From: Photobacterium aquimaris | GTDB taxonomy: Bacteria; Pseudomonadota; Gammaproteobacteria; Enterobacterales; Vibrionaceae | Assembly: GCF_002954455.1 (NCBI RefSeq) | Contig: NZ_MSCC01000002.1 | Location: 985,440-1,049,439, forward strand | Direction of reading: 5' to 3' | DNA length: 64,000 nt | Shown here: positions 56,250 to 64,000 of the stretch, one piece after another | How the letters are laid out: the number at the start of each line of letters is the position of its first letter | How positions within the stretch are numbered: the first letter of the stretch is position 1 | Notes under the pieces: generated by a model | What the model was told of the DNA's origin: nothing | Database searches by the model: none | What the model saw: the letters and a program-made list of their open reading frames with translations, nothing else | Position numbers and translations under genes: made by a program

Positions 56250-56559
56250 GTAGACTTTGAATGGGCTAAATCTACAAAGCTAAAGAAGTTAACTGACTCC
56301 CAATAATAGGTGTCCAGCTATTGAGGGGTCAGTTAAAAATCCTATTAAGAATCCAAATGAAACACCCCACACATCTGCGTTTATTTTCAATTTTATAAAC
56401 CTACTTCATACGAACTTATTCTCAACAATCACTAAAAAAGCAATGATTGGAACCAAACACATAAAAAGAAGCTGAGCGATAGTAATTATCAGCAGTCGAT
56501 ACTGTGTTTGAAAAAATCTTTATTATTCGATGAGATAAGCAAACCATTGGAGATAGCGA
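56250..56559. other. Intergenic region with an inverted repeat
   Basis: No gene. TTAACTGAC (56289-56297) and GTCAGTTAA (56328-56336) are exact inverted repeats; the flanks CTCCCAATA and TATTGAGGGG extend the symmetry imperfectly. Could be a terminator after the RluA gene or a remnant of an insertion-sequence end. Confidence 0.45.
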
Positions 56560-56760
56560 TTATAATGATGGAAAAATAAAAAAGTAAAAACCACCATAGA
56601 AAAAAATAAATGCTATAAAAGTCACCAAACCGGCAAAAAAATTTAACTTATTAGCATAATAACTAATCCAGCCACCGGAAAAGAATATATTTTTTGTAAC
56701 TAATGCGTACACCGCATTTAATAGCGAAATAACAAAAGCAATAAAAAATAGTATTTCCAT
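56560..56760 (-). CDS. Small membrane protein, 66 aa
   Basis: A 66-residue hydrophobic protein with two membrane helices (about 2-22 and 35-60). The start is ATG 56760 (MEILFFIAF), which has GAGGTG six bases upstream. Not recognised. Small proteins of this kind are hard to verify, but the ribosome site and clean frame support it. Confidence 0.55.
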   Translation of the reverse strand: MEILFFIAFVISLLNAVYALVTKNIFFSGGWISYYANKLNFFAGLVTFIAFIFFYGGFYFFIFPSL

Positions 56761-56999
56761 TACACACCTCATTTTCATAAATATATAGCTAAGTAGAAGT
56801 CACTAAATATATCCAATAAAGTTGAAGGAAGACCAAAATAAATTATTCACAATATCTATATTTATCTACCAACGCAGCACAATCATTGAATCATAAAAAT
56901 ATAAATTACTTTGTAATGTGTAAGCGCACCATAAACACCACACTCTAACCACTCAACACGACAAACAAAATCCCCCCTTCAATCCAAAAAATATTTGAA

Positions 57000-57292
57000 A
57001 TGCCGACTAACCAGCCAAGAATGGAAAATCCTGATCAAACAATTTGCATCGAGTTATTATTAAATATTCTACATGACTTGCCGCCAACTTATGTTGCTGG
57101 ATTAATGGGCTTACCGCAATTATCGAAAATGACACTGATTTATCTTTATGCAAAGGAGAATTTATCTAATTTACAAATAAGCAAAGCGATATAATCATTA
57201 AAGATCGTAGTGAAAAACGTAAGACTGCAGCAACATTATTCAAAAAGCCACCACCGCTAAGCGTCAGATCCAGTTTTCATATCAAACAATAA
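57000..57292 (+). pseudogene. Possible decayed gene, frameshifted
   Basis: A 64-codon frame (57000-57194, MPTNQPRMENPDQ) has gene-like codon use but no ribosome site. The next frame continues plausibly with DIIIKDRSEKRKTAATLFKK to a stop at 57290-57292. This would need one base lost near 57186. I cannot name a family, and chance is not excluded. It runs into the end of the opposite-strand broken gene. Confidence 0.25.
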
Positions 57293-58026
57293 TCGAACTA
57301 GCGCTCTAAATGCCCCCACATTAGCGTTATCAGTTTCTTTTAATGGAAATAAACAAAAGCGCATCGCATTAATATCAAGTAACCTATTAGCATATATAAC
57401 GTCTTTAATTGCAGTGGACGTACCGCAACCTTAAAATAATCATCAGCATTTTTTAGATATGCTTGTACTTTTGTAGGACTTAATCCTTCAACACGTCCAC
57501 CAATACCATCATCACCACGATTATCATTCCAAAATAAATGACAAATTTGATTGCCTGCACCCAATAATATATCGCAATCAAAGGCATAGTTAGGCATACC
57601 AATAACTGCTAAAAAATCCTGATAGCGATAGAAATTTTCCTGATTTTAAATAATAACAGCCTGTTTACCTATCAGTTCTCCTGCACATTTAAATCCAGAA
57701 TTAGTTGATAGAACAACAAAAGGAATTTGAGATTCGCAGTATTGATTTAACACTAAAATATGCGAAAAACTGGTCGTGAAATCATGCGATGAACCTTGAT
57801 AGGCGGCCTCAACTCGATCTTGTACAATCGTTTTATAAAGTGCTTGATGTTTCTCGGCATCAATAATATCTAAAAGATAACCACCACGAACTCGCTCAGC
57901 CTGATAAATATTACGCCATTGTTGTGGATCTGAAAAAGGCAAACAGGTAATAAAACACTCTAACTTTATAGTCTTTCCTTGTTCAATTTTCTGTAAATAT
58001 TGATTTAGTCTCATCAAATTATCCAT
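57257..58026 (-). pseudogene. Unknown gene broken by an in-frame stop and a frameshift
   Basis: From ATG 58026 (MDNLMRLNQYLQKIEQGK) the frame runs to a TAA at 57646-57648, then continues in the same frame with NFYRYQDFLAVIGMPNYAFDCD and HLFWNDNRGDDGIGG. Near 57413-57418 one base seems missing, after which another frame gives AIKDVIYANRLLDINAMRF to a stop at 57257-57259. All three parts have coding-like composition, giving about 255 residues if repaired. I do not recognise it. It lies 147 bases after the 657-residue gene on the same strand and could be a third component of that operon, or an unrelated remnant. Confidence 0.5.
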
Positions 58027-58173
58027 CACTTATGAGCAGTCTTGATGCTATTAATTCCCATATATTTATGCAAATACATTACATAATGTTCGTGAACTAA
58101 CACTAATATTACGTCTGTATTAATACATTTCTATCTGAGCATTTTAATTTTCTTTTAGTTACTAGCCTAAAAC

Positions 58174-60144
58174 TCACTTCTGCCACTTCAGACCTTCTCG
58201 ACATTCAGATAAATACTTAAATGGGAAAGGTCGCACTGTCGCTAGCTTATTACGAATAAAATAACTCTTTGTTAAATCTAAACAAAGCTGTTTTAAATCT
58301 TCTGGGCCGTCAAGATATCTAAGATGGTTAAATTGCCCCCTGCTAAATTTAAAGCCACCCTTTTCACTACCAACAAAATAGGCAGAGTGTTCTTCATCAT
58401 AAAAGTGTCCCGTTAAGGCTTCGAGATATTCATTGTGATCACCCTTCAATGAGTAATTCAGCATCACTCCAGTCTCTTCAAAATATCTATCAATGAGAGC
58501 TTGCTCTGCAGTAGAGCGATATCTAATTTTGGCTGTTTTGAGATCTTCTTTATAAAACTCTTGCTGCATTGGGAGTTTTTCTAGCATGGACATAAGCTTG
58601 TCATGAATTGGATCTTTGGAATAGGTCGTGTCTGAGAGATACTGTTCAATAAACTCACGGCGAATACCGTGTTGATTACTCCCTTTTAGATAATCAAGGA
58701 CTTCAAAAAGTTTAGTAGCATCAGGAATGACGGCGATTTTTTCATGAATAATGGTACAAAGTTTAGGTGGTTGCTTCTCCATATCAATCACATAATTCAG
58801 TGTTTCAAAATAGCGTTGCTTTTCAGGCAATTCAATATTTAGATCATCAAAATAAAACTCATCTTGTTGCTCGTACTGAAAGCTGCCATTATCACATTTT
58901 AAGATGTTGAAAATAGGCTTCTGACCTCTATATTTGGGCTCTTCTCTCTCAACGAACCAATAGGTTCCCTTCAACGTTTGAATGAGGAACTGACCTTGCA
59001 TACACTCTTGTTTGATCGCTATTTCTTTTACTACAGTATCAATAATCGGACTTAACTCATTTCCTTTGGGTTTAGGTCTAACCGAAGTAATCGTTGAATT
59101 ATAAATACTTTGCGTCACTCTATCTGATGAATAAAATCCAGCTTTAGGATCGGACAGCCCCGCTTTTTCATAATCTTTAGCACTATCTAGCACCACAAGT
59201 AACGGTTTTTTACTATCGATGTCCATCTGCTTTATAAATTCAACTTGGACAGGCCATTTTTGACGTTTCAGCTTTTCAATACCATTCTCTTTTAAAGAAG
59301 CATTAACAACTTGCAGACCGCCAGCACTATCAATAACTTGATAAATACGCTGGTATACTTGTTCGATATCACGCTTCTTGTAATGCTCGCGCCAGCTGGC
59401 CTTAATAGGCTTCAATTGCAACGATAAAATATCAGAAAAATGCGTATTCATCAGACTAACAAACTGATAGATCGCACCAGTTTTCGTCTTTTGCAGCGAT
59501 ATTGAATCTTGCCCAGAAATATCAATAGCATTGGTCGTAAACTTTTTATTCCCAGGGCTATATACAATAAGATTACCTTGAGAGTGACGTCGTAACAGTC
59601 CACTCCCCATATCAAATTCAAATTTGGCTTGCTTCTCAATGTAACCAGCAGGTTTATATACCGTTTCTAGCGGTGAAAATGTTGTTCCATCCATAGAAAT
59701 GAATAACGAGTTAAAGCGCATGCTCTCCTTGAGTTCAAATTTCAAACATTTATATACGGTATGCTCAAAAAACTTATCAGTCTCTACAAAAAGAAACGTT
59801 TCACCAAGCCCTGAAAAAAAATGACTTGGCGCCACTTTACCTAGTGCACGTACAAATAAACGTCCCAATAATAACTTGTCACAATCTTCAAACGCTACAC
59901 ACTCAAAAGCGATATCTGGTGATTCAAATTTGATTTTGTCATGCTTGTCGAGCAACACCCAATAGTGACCAGAATGACTAATAAGCGCTGTTGGCTTAGA
60001 AGAACGCTCTACTAAACTCAATTTCCTCGCGTAATCAACATGCTTTAGGTTTTTACCTAATGATACTTTGTAAACAATATAATTTTTGTTTAGCGCTTCA
60101 AAATCAAAAGTAATGTCTATAAGGGTAGTTAAACTTCGACTCAT
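58174..60144 (-). CDS. Unrecognised 656-657 aa partner protein of the helicase-nuclease
   Basis: A large soluble protein that I cannot place firmly. Starting at ATG 60144, with GGAG (inside the end of the helicase gene) eight bases upstream. Around the middle, LLVVLDSAKDYEKAGLSDPKAGFY is followed by VTQSIY and then by TVVKEIAIKQE. This order (strand, DPK, TQ, Lys-rich helix) is reminiscent of MID/PIWI domains, especially the pPIWI-RE group, whose operons also encode a helicase and a nuclease. The catalytic RNase H residues are not evident to me, so this is only a hypothesis. The C-terminal region (FSRGQFNHLRYLDGPEDL) is distinctive. It forms an operon with the helicase-nuclease gene, five bases apart. 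Confidence 0.7.
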   Translation of the reverse strand: MSRSLTTLIDITFDFEALNKNYIVYKVSLGKNLKHVDYARKLSLVERSSKPTALISHSGHYWVLLDKHDKIKFESPDIAFECVAFEDCDKLLLGRLFVRALGKVAPSHFFSGLGETFLFVETDKFFEHTVYKCLKFELKESMRFNSLFISMDGTTFSPLETVYKPAGYIEKQAKFEFDMGSGLLRRHSQGNLIVYSPGNKKFTTNAIDISGQDSISLQKTKTGAIYQFVSLMNTHFSDILSLQLKPIKASWREHYKKRDIEQVYQRIYQVIDSAGGLQVVNASLKENGIEKLKRQKWPVQVEFIKQMDIDSKKPLLVVLDSAKDYEKAGLSDPKAGFYSSDRVTQSIYNSTITSVRPKPKGNELSPIIDTVVKEIAIKQECMQGQFLIQTLKGTYWFVEREEPKYRGQKPIFNILKCDNGSFQYEQQDEFYFDDLNIELPEKQRYFETLNYVIDMEKQPPKLCTIIHEKIAVIPDATKLFEVLDYLKGSNQHGIRREFIEQYLSDTTYSKDPIHDKLMSMLEKLPMQQEFYKEDLKTAKIRYRSTAEQALIDRYFEETGVMLNYSLKGDHNEYLEALTGHFYDEEHSAYFVGSEKGGFKFSRGQFNHLRYLDGPEDLKQLCLDLTKSYFIRNKLATVRPFPFKYLSECREGLKWQK

Positions 60145-60149
60145 CTTTT

Positions 60150-63100
60150 TCACTCCGAAAATTGGTTTAATAGTGCTAATAATTGGTTCATCGGAGGGAC
60201 ATTATTTGCACCAGATACATTGTCGATAATTCCTGGTATCTCAATAACATCAGCTTGGATTGGACTTACGTGCTCAACAAACTGCTGATCCTCACTTACA
60301 TATTTGCGCGAATTTATACCTTCAGCTCCGCTCCAGATAGTATTGATATACATCGCTGTTACACGCTTATTTGCAAACTCCTCCGGTGGATTCATCCTAA
60401 TTTTATCCAACTTGGTTTTACACTTATCCAAGGTATTGTCATGGACCAGACAGCCTAATTCTAAATTCCAATGCTTAACGTCAACCAAAAGGATTTGATT
60501 AGCAAATTCGATGTAGCCATCAAACCACTCCATACACCCTTCGGGCATAGTTTGGATCTCGTAGCCAAACGCCATCAAAATTGCATTGACCGCTTCTTCA
60601 CCAAGTGCTCCCATGTAAAGATCAAACATGGCTGGCGCTAACACAAAATGAGAACCTCCAAATGTAGTGGCAAAATCATTTGCTTTAAAATGTGCCGCAA
60701 CTAAAGGGTTAAGCATAAGTAAAGGTAGCCGAGCAGAATGTTCAGAAACTTCTCTTAACCCTGATGAATCCGCAGGGTTAATGAAAATTTCAGTGATTCC
60801 TTTCTCATCGGAATAGTTAATTTGATATTGGTACTGACCAAGAGGAGCTTGCACATCGATGTAATAGCGAACATCTTCTCCTGTTGGTGGTAACGACATC
60901 GCCGGCTTCTTGAGCATCCAATCACGCAATCTATCGTACTGACCTATTGCATTTCCATTTTGATATTCATACACACTAGTTATTAGTCTTTGAATATGTG
61001 CATAATTTCGAGAAGCGCGAGGATGATAGGAGATTGAATACTTCTCTGGAACCTGCGTTTTATAACGCTGCTTGATATCAGCGATTAATGCTTGATACTC
61101 GTGCGATGATGACGAAAGGTTGCGATTATCTTTGGCCAGTGTTTCAACAAAATTAGTAACTGCGTCATACATGATAGTAATTTCACGTTGTTTCCATTCA
61201 GTTCGACACATTCGGCCAAGTGCTTGCTCAATAAAACGATAAACAGCATATCGATAATCTTCGCTATCTTTATATGTTGCAATCAAAGAGCCTACGGCAA
61301 AGCGATTAATATATAGTGAAATAAATGATTTGAGTTTCGATTTGACTTCGTTGGCGATGATAATACCTTTTTCATGGAGCATTAACGCATCATGAATATT
61401 CTTTTTAATCGCAATATCTCGCTCATTAGCAACTAAATCTTCACCAATCCGGCTGCCAATCAAGTTCATCGGTTGTTCTAAATAAATTGAGTCAATATCC
61501 GTTTTAAACTGGAATGGTTCTTCTCCCTCTGGACCTACATAAGTCAACGAATGATTTGCCCCTATTGAATATGACGGAGATAGGCCTGCTCCAGTCGCCT
61601 GATAATTTGTTATCACTGCAACTTTATTATTGGTTCTTTCCAAGAGATTTAATACTTCTTCGAATTTATCATTTCTGAATGAAGCAGCATTAATATTTTC
61701 AAAAATTGTAACTCCGTACTTTTGGCCAACCTTTGCCATAAAATCTATAAACTCACGATTTTTATAACTTTTGTTCAGCATACAAAAATGGTAACGGTTA
61801 TTTGAATTTAGCGAAAATTGTCGAATGGATTCAATTAACTTATTAGCTCGATTAACGGCAAACTTTAATTGTCCCTGGTCTATGTTTAATAATTTGCATA
61901 ATTCGTTTTCAAGCAATACTGGATGAGTATTTTCTCGGCCATTGAATTCTGAGTAGAGTTCAGCAACTCCCCCCCAAGCCACACGTTCAGAAATGCTTTT
62001 TATACTAATTTGGACCTGATTTTCTTTGTATCTTCGTTTATTACAATACTCAGCTTTTATTGCTGCCTTTTGTTTTGAATTAAGAAGCACTAATCGCTCA
62101 GAAAGCACATCACTGAGGTAATCGAGATCAAAGTTATGGATTGCTGTTCGGCTTGTCGCTGTAGCACTTACACCAAGAACTCGAGCTCCAGCCAGAACCC
62201 AATGTGCTAGTAAACCTGTTGAAGTTAGCGTCAAATCAAATGTGTAGGCGCTAGCGGTATTGTCTGTATCACTATACCTAGCAATGTTGGCTATTTGGTA
62301 GCCACTATCGTGAAAGCTATAAGCTTTGTGAGCATTTTGAACTTTGAAACTCAACCTAGTTGAGATCAAGGACATGATGTTTGGCGTGAGTTCGACTAAC
62401 CCTAAGTTATTAAGTACTTTGCCTACCAAATTCTCTGTCGTGTAGTTTTTTGAGTCATTTAAACTCTCTAAGTTCTTTTTTAACTTAAAGATTGCACTTA
62501 GCATTCCATTGCAGAATGTCTTAATAAGTTGGGCGCCATTGTTAATAAACTGTATTGCACTTTCATTTCCACCCGGACCAATTTCATGACAGCCTAGCGC
62601 ATGGTTTATGTTCGACCTTAATAACTCATGCTTAAAATTAATTGCATGAATAGACATTCTGTCTGATAACAAGGTGAATATCTGATTTTGATTTTCACTC
62701 CCTTCATGAATCGTTGCATCTGTGATAAATGGTCTGTAACTGACAAACCATTTCTCTTTGTGCTCCGAAAGAGCCTTTCGAAAGCGGTCAAAACACTTAT
62801 CAACGTCATTAAATTCAGGGGTACCATGAATTCTAAAACTGTCAAAGCTAGAATAAAACTTACGTGTTAATGCAATAATGTCGTAATCCGAGACGGTATT
62901 AATGAGGTGAGTTAAAAACTCACTTTGCTGGCGATCAAACTCATCAAGAATCAACAACGAGTTATCAAGAAAATCGCTGACTCTGTAACTTTTTTTAAGA
63001 CTGTGCCATGGATAGAGTAACTTTGATGTAGTTAAAAATAGAACCTGCGTTTTTTCCTGATCTATTCTCCTTGCCGGGAATATTCGATCAAGAATTTCAT

Positions 63101-63635
63101 TTAGATTTGTATCTTGGATTTCTTTCTTTTTTAGTTGGGTCTTGAGTAACGTAAAAACCTTATTGCGCTCAGTACGTATTTCTTCATCAAAGATCAGTGT
63201 ATTACTGCTGTTTTTTATCTGAATTAACAGCTTAACCTTATCAAGTAACGTTTTAACTTCTTTTTGCTGTTGTATATCCAATATCTCAAATATAGTCGCC
63301 CAATCCTCAGCTGATAATTCACCAATAGCTGTATCTTGGGCCGGAATCAAAATAACGTTACGTTTGAATTCCTCTTTTTCTTCTTCGCTAAGCGTGGATT
63401 TACTATCGATGCGATCAAGCAAGGCTTCGTATGCTTCCTTAACATTAATTCTCAAGTTAGTTGAGTAAATTAACGTTATTTTCGAATCAGCTATTAAGTG
63501 TTCTAATTTAAGTTCTGTAGCCTGGTAAGTTTTTCCTAGGCCAGTCTGCGCGTCAATGATTGCCAAAAAACCATCTTTTGACTTGCACGTTTCAGGACCT
63601 GCCATTTCCAAGTACGTTTCAAGTAATGCGCTCAT
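60150..63635 (-). CDS. SF2-type helicase fused to a PD-(D/E)XK nuclease
   Basis: A 1161-residue protein. Helicase motifs in order: motif I AQTGLGKT (29-36), motif II DEFD (231-234), motif III SATAT (490-494), motif V-like TNYQATGAGLS (677-687) and motif VI QALGRMCR (804-811). The C-terminal domain (about 1005-1100) has a PD-(D/E)XK arrangement: Glu1013 or 1014, Asp1039 in EWFDGYI and Asp1052-x-Lys1054 in LLVDVKHW. Motif II DEFD rather than DEAD/DEAH and large inserts between motifs place it outside standard families, with some likeness to DinG/Cas3-like helicases. Ribosome site GGAGT eight bases before ATG. It is divergent from a WYL-type regulator and probably acts in anti-phage or anti-plasmid defence (inference). 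Confidence 0.85.
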   Translation of the reverse strand: MSALLETYLEMAGPETCKSKDGFLAIIDAQTGLGKTYQATELKLEHLIADSKITLIYSTNLRINVKEAYEALLDRIDSKSTLSEEEKEEFKRNVILIPAQDTAIGELSAEDWATIFEILDIQQQKEVKTLLDKVKLLIQIKNSSNTLIFDEEIRTERNKVFTLLKTQLKKKEIQDTNLNEILDRIFPARRIDQEKTQVLFLTTSKLLYPWHSLKKSYRVSDFLDNSLLILDEFDRQQSEFLTHLINTVSDYDIIALTRKFYSSFDSFRIHGTPEFNDVDKCFDRFRKALSEHKEKWFVSYRPFITDATIHEGSENQNQIFTLLSDRMSIHAINFKHELLRSNINHALGCHEIGPGGNESAIQFINNGAQLIKTFCNGMLSAIFKLKKNLESLNDSKNYTTENLVGKVLNNLGLVELTPNIMSLISTRLSFKVQNAHKAYSFHDSGYQIANIARYSDTDNTASAYTFDLTLTSTGLLAHWVLAGARVLGVSATATSRTAIHNFDLDYLSDVLSERLVLLNSKQKAAIKAEYCNKRRYKENQVQISIKSISERVAWGGVAELYSEFNGRENTHPVLLENELCKLLNIDQGQLKFAVNRANKLIESIRQFSLNSNNRYHFCMLNKSYKNREFIDFMAKVGQKYGVTIFENINAASFRNDKFEEVLNLLERTNNKVAVITNYQATGAGLSPSYSIGANHSLTYVGPEGEEPFQFKTDIDSIYLEQPMNLIGSRIGEDLVANERDIAIKKNIHDALMLHEKGIIIANEVKSKLKSFISLYINRFAVGSLIATYKDSEDYRYAVYRFIEQALGRMCRTEWKQREITIMYDAVTNFVETLAKDNRNLSSSSHEYQALIADIKQRYKTQVPEKYSISYHPRASRNYAHIQRLITSVYEYQNGNAIGQYDRLRDWMLKKPAMSLPPTGEDVRYYIDVQAPLGQYQYQINYSDEKGITEIFINPADSSGLREVSEHSARLPLLMLNPLVAAHFKANDFATTFGGSHFVLAPAMFDLYMGALGEEAVNAILMAFGYEIQTMPEGCMEWFDGYIEFANQILLVDVKHWNLELGCLVHDNTLDKCKTKLDKIRMNPPEEFANKRVTAMYINTIWSGAEGINSRKYVSEDQQFVEHVSPIQADVIEIPGIIDNVSGANNVPPMNQLLALLNQFSE

Positions 63636-63772
63636 AGACTTTACTCCAAAAAGATTCTCAATCAGTTAGTTAACATCTTATTGACTACAAAATAACCAGG
63701 CAATATTATGCATACAACAGCGACAGGTAAATACTGAATACATAAACATGTAGAGTAACTAGGCTGGACTTG

Positions 63773-64000
63773 ATGATGAAAAAATGGCCAATCCGTTGGG
63801 ACCTACTATTTCGATACAGGATGATAGAAATCATTGCCCTTTGGGAAGGAAGGCTAACGACTAACCATTTAATTCAAAGTTTTGGAATTGGCAGACAGCA
63901 AGCGTCGAAAGATATAAACACTTACCTTTCCGATATAGCCCCTGAAAACCTTGTTTATGATAAACACCTAAAAGGCTACAAACCCTCTGATAACTTTACT
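63773..64000 (+). CDS. WYL-type transcriptional regulator (BrxR/CapW-like), truncated by window
   Basis: The first 75 or so residues are present. WDLLFRYRMIEIIALWEGRLTTNHLIQSFGI, then RQQASKDINTYL and NLVYDKHLKGYKPSDNF, is the N-terminal winged HTH seen in BrxR/CapW-type WYL repressors that control BREX, CBASS and other defence operons. It is divergent from the helicase-nuclease gene with 137 bp between them. The WYL domain itself lies beyond the window. The start is ATG 63773 or 63776; GGA lies just upstream. Confidence 0.75.
   Translation, partial: MMKKWPIRWDLLFRYRMIEIIALWEGRLTTNHLIQSFGIGRQQASKDINTYLSDIAPENLVYDKHLKGYKPSDNFT

Noticed and set aside
1..64000. CRISPR array, tRNA or rRNA genes
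   Set aside because: No regularly spaced repeats and no recognisable tRNA or rRNA segments were seen.

Overview
The window looks like chromosomal DNA of a marine gammaproteobacterium of the Vibrionaceae, most likely Photobacterium or a close relative. The reasons are the AT-rich composition and the combination of ktrAB, speG, a GlyGly-CTERM trypsin (type II secretion plus rhombosortase style), a cyoABCDE-sco-pcuC operon, yccS and a malX-like PTS locus. The genus is an inference from gene families only.

Left accessory region (1-6100): a truncated KAP/YobI-like membrane P-loop NTPase, a serine resolvase divergent from a shortened TniA/TnsB-like transposase with res-like repeats between them, and a SIR2-HerA anti-phage operon in which both genes carry a single-base frameshift.

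Core-like region (6350-56250): a chemoreceptor paired with an orphan sugar-type solute-binding protein; a long gene-free stretch with clustered DnaA-box sequences; a secreted trypsin; phnA-like gene; RDD membrane protein (C-terminal frameshift) with an aldehyde dehydrogenase; GST; speG; a LysR regulator divergent from an FMN reductase; a secreted endonuclease/phosphatase lipoprotein; vanZ-like gene; ktrAB potassium uptake; ydcF, yaeQ, GIY-YIG, yceH; a response-regulator diguanylate cyclase; a frameshifted ToxR-like regulator; qmcA-nfeD; several unknowns; tauE; a 1516-residue GEVED/DUF11 surface protein; yccS; a DUF3157-like gene with an in-frame stop; a LacI-controlled alpha-glucoside unit (GH13 plus PTS IICB) with a clear operator; the cytochrome bo operon with its copper-delivery genes; and an RluA-family pseudouridine synthase.

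Right accessory region (56250-64000): small or decayed genes, then an operon of a 1161-residue SF2 helicase fused to a PD-(D/E)XK nuclease and a 657-residue unrecognised partner. A BrxR/CapW-like WYL-type regulator is transcribed divergently and runs off the window. I cannot match this to a named defence system; it is the best candidate for an undescribed one. The partner has weak MID/PIWI-like features.

Six loci carry single-base frameshifts or in-frame stops, several in homopolymers. Either the strain is accumulating pseudogenes or the assembly has residual indel errors; reads are needed to tell.
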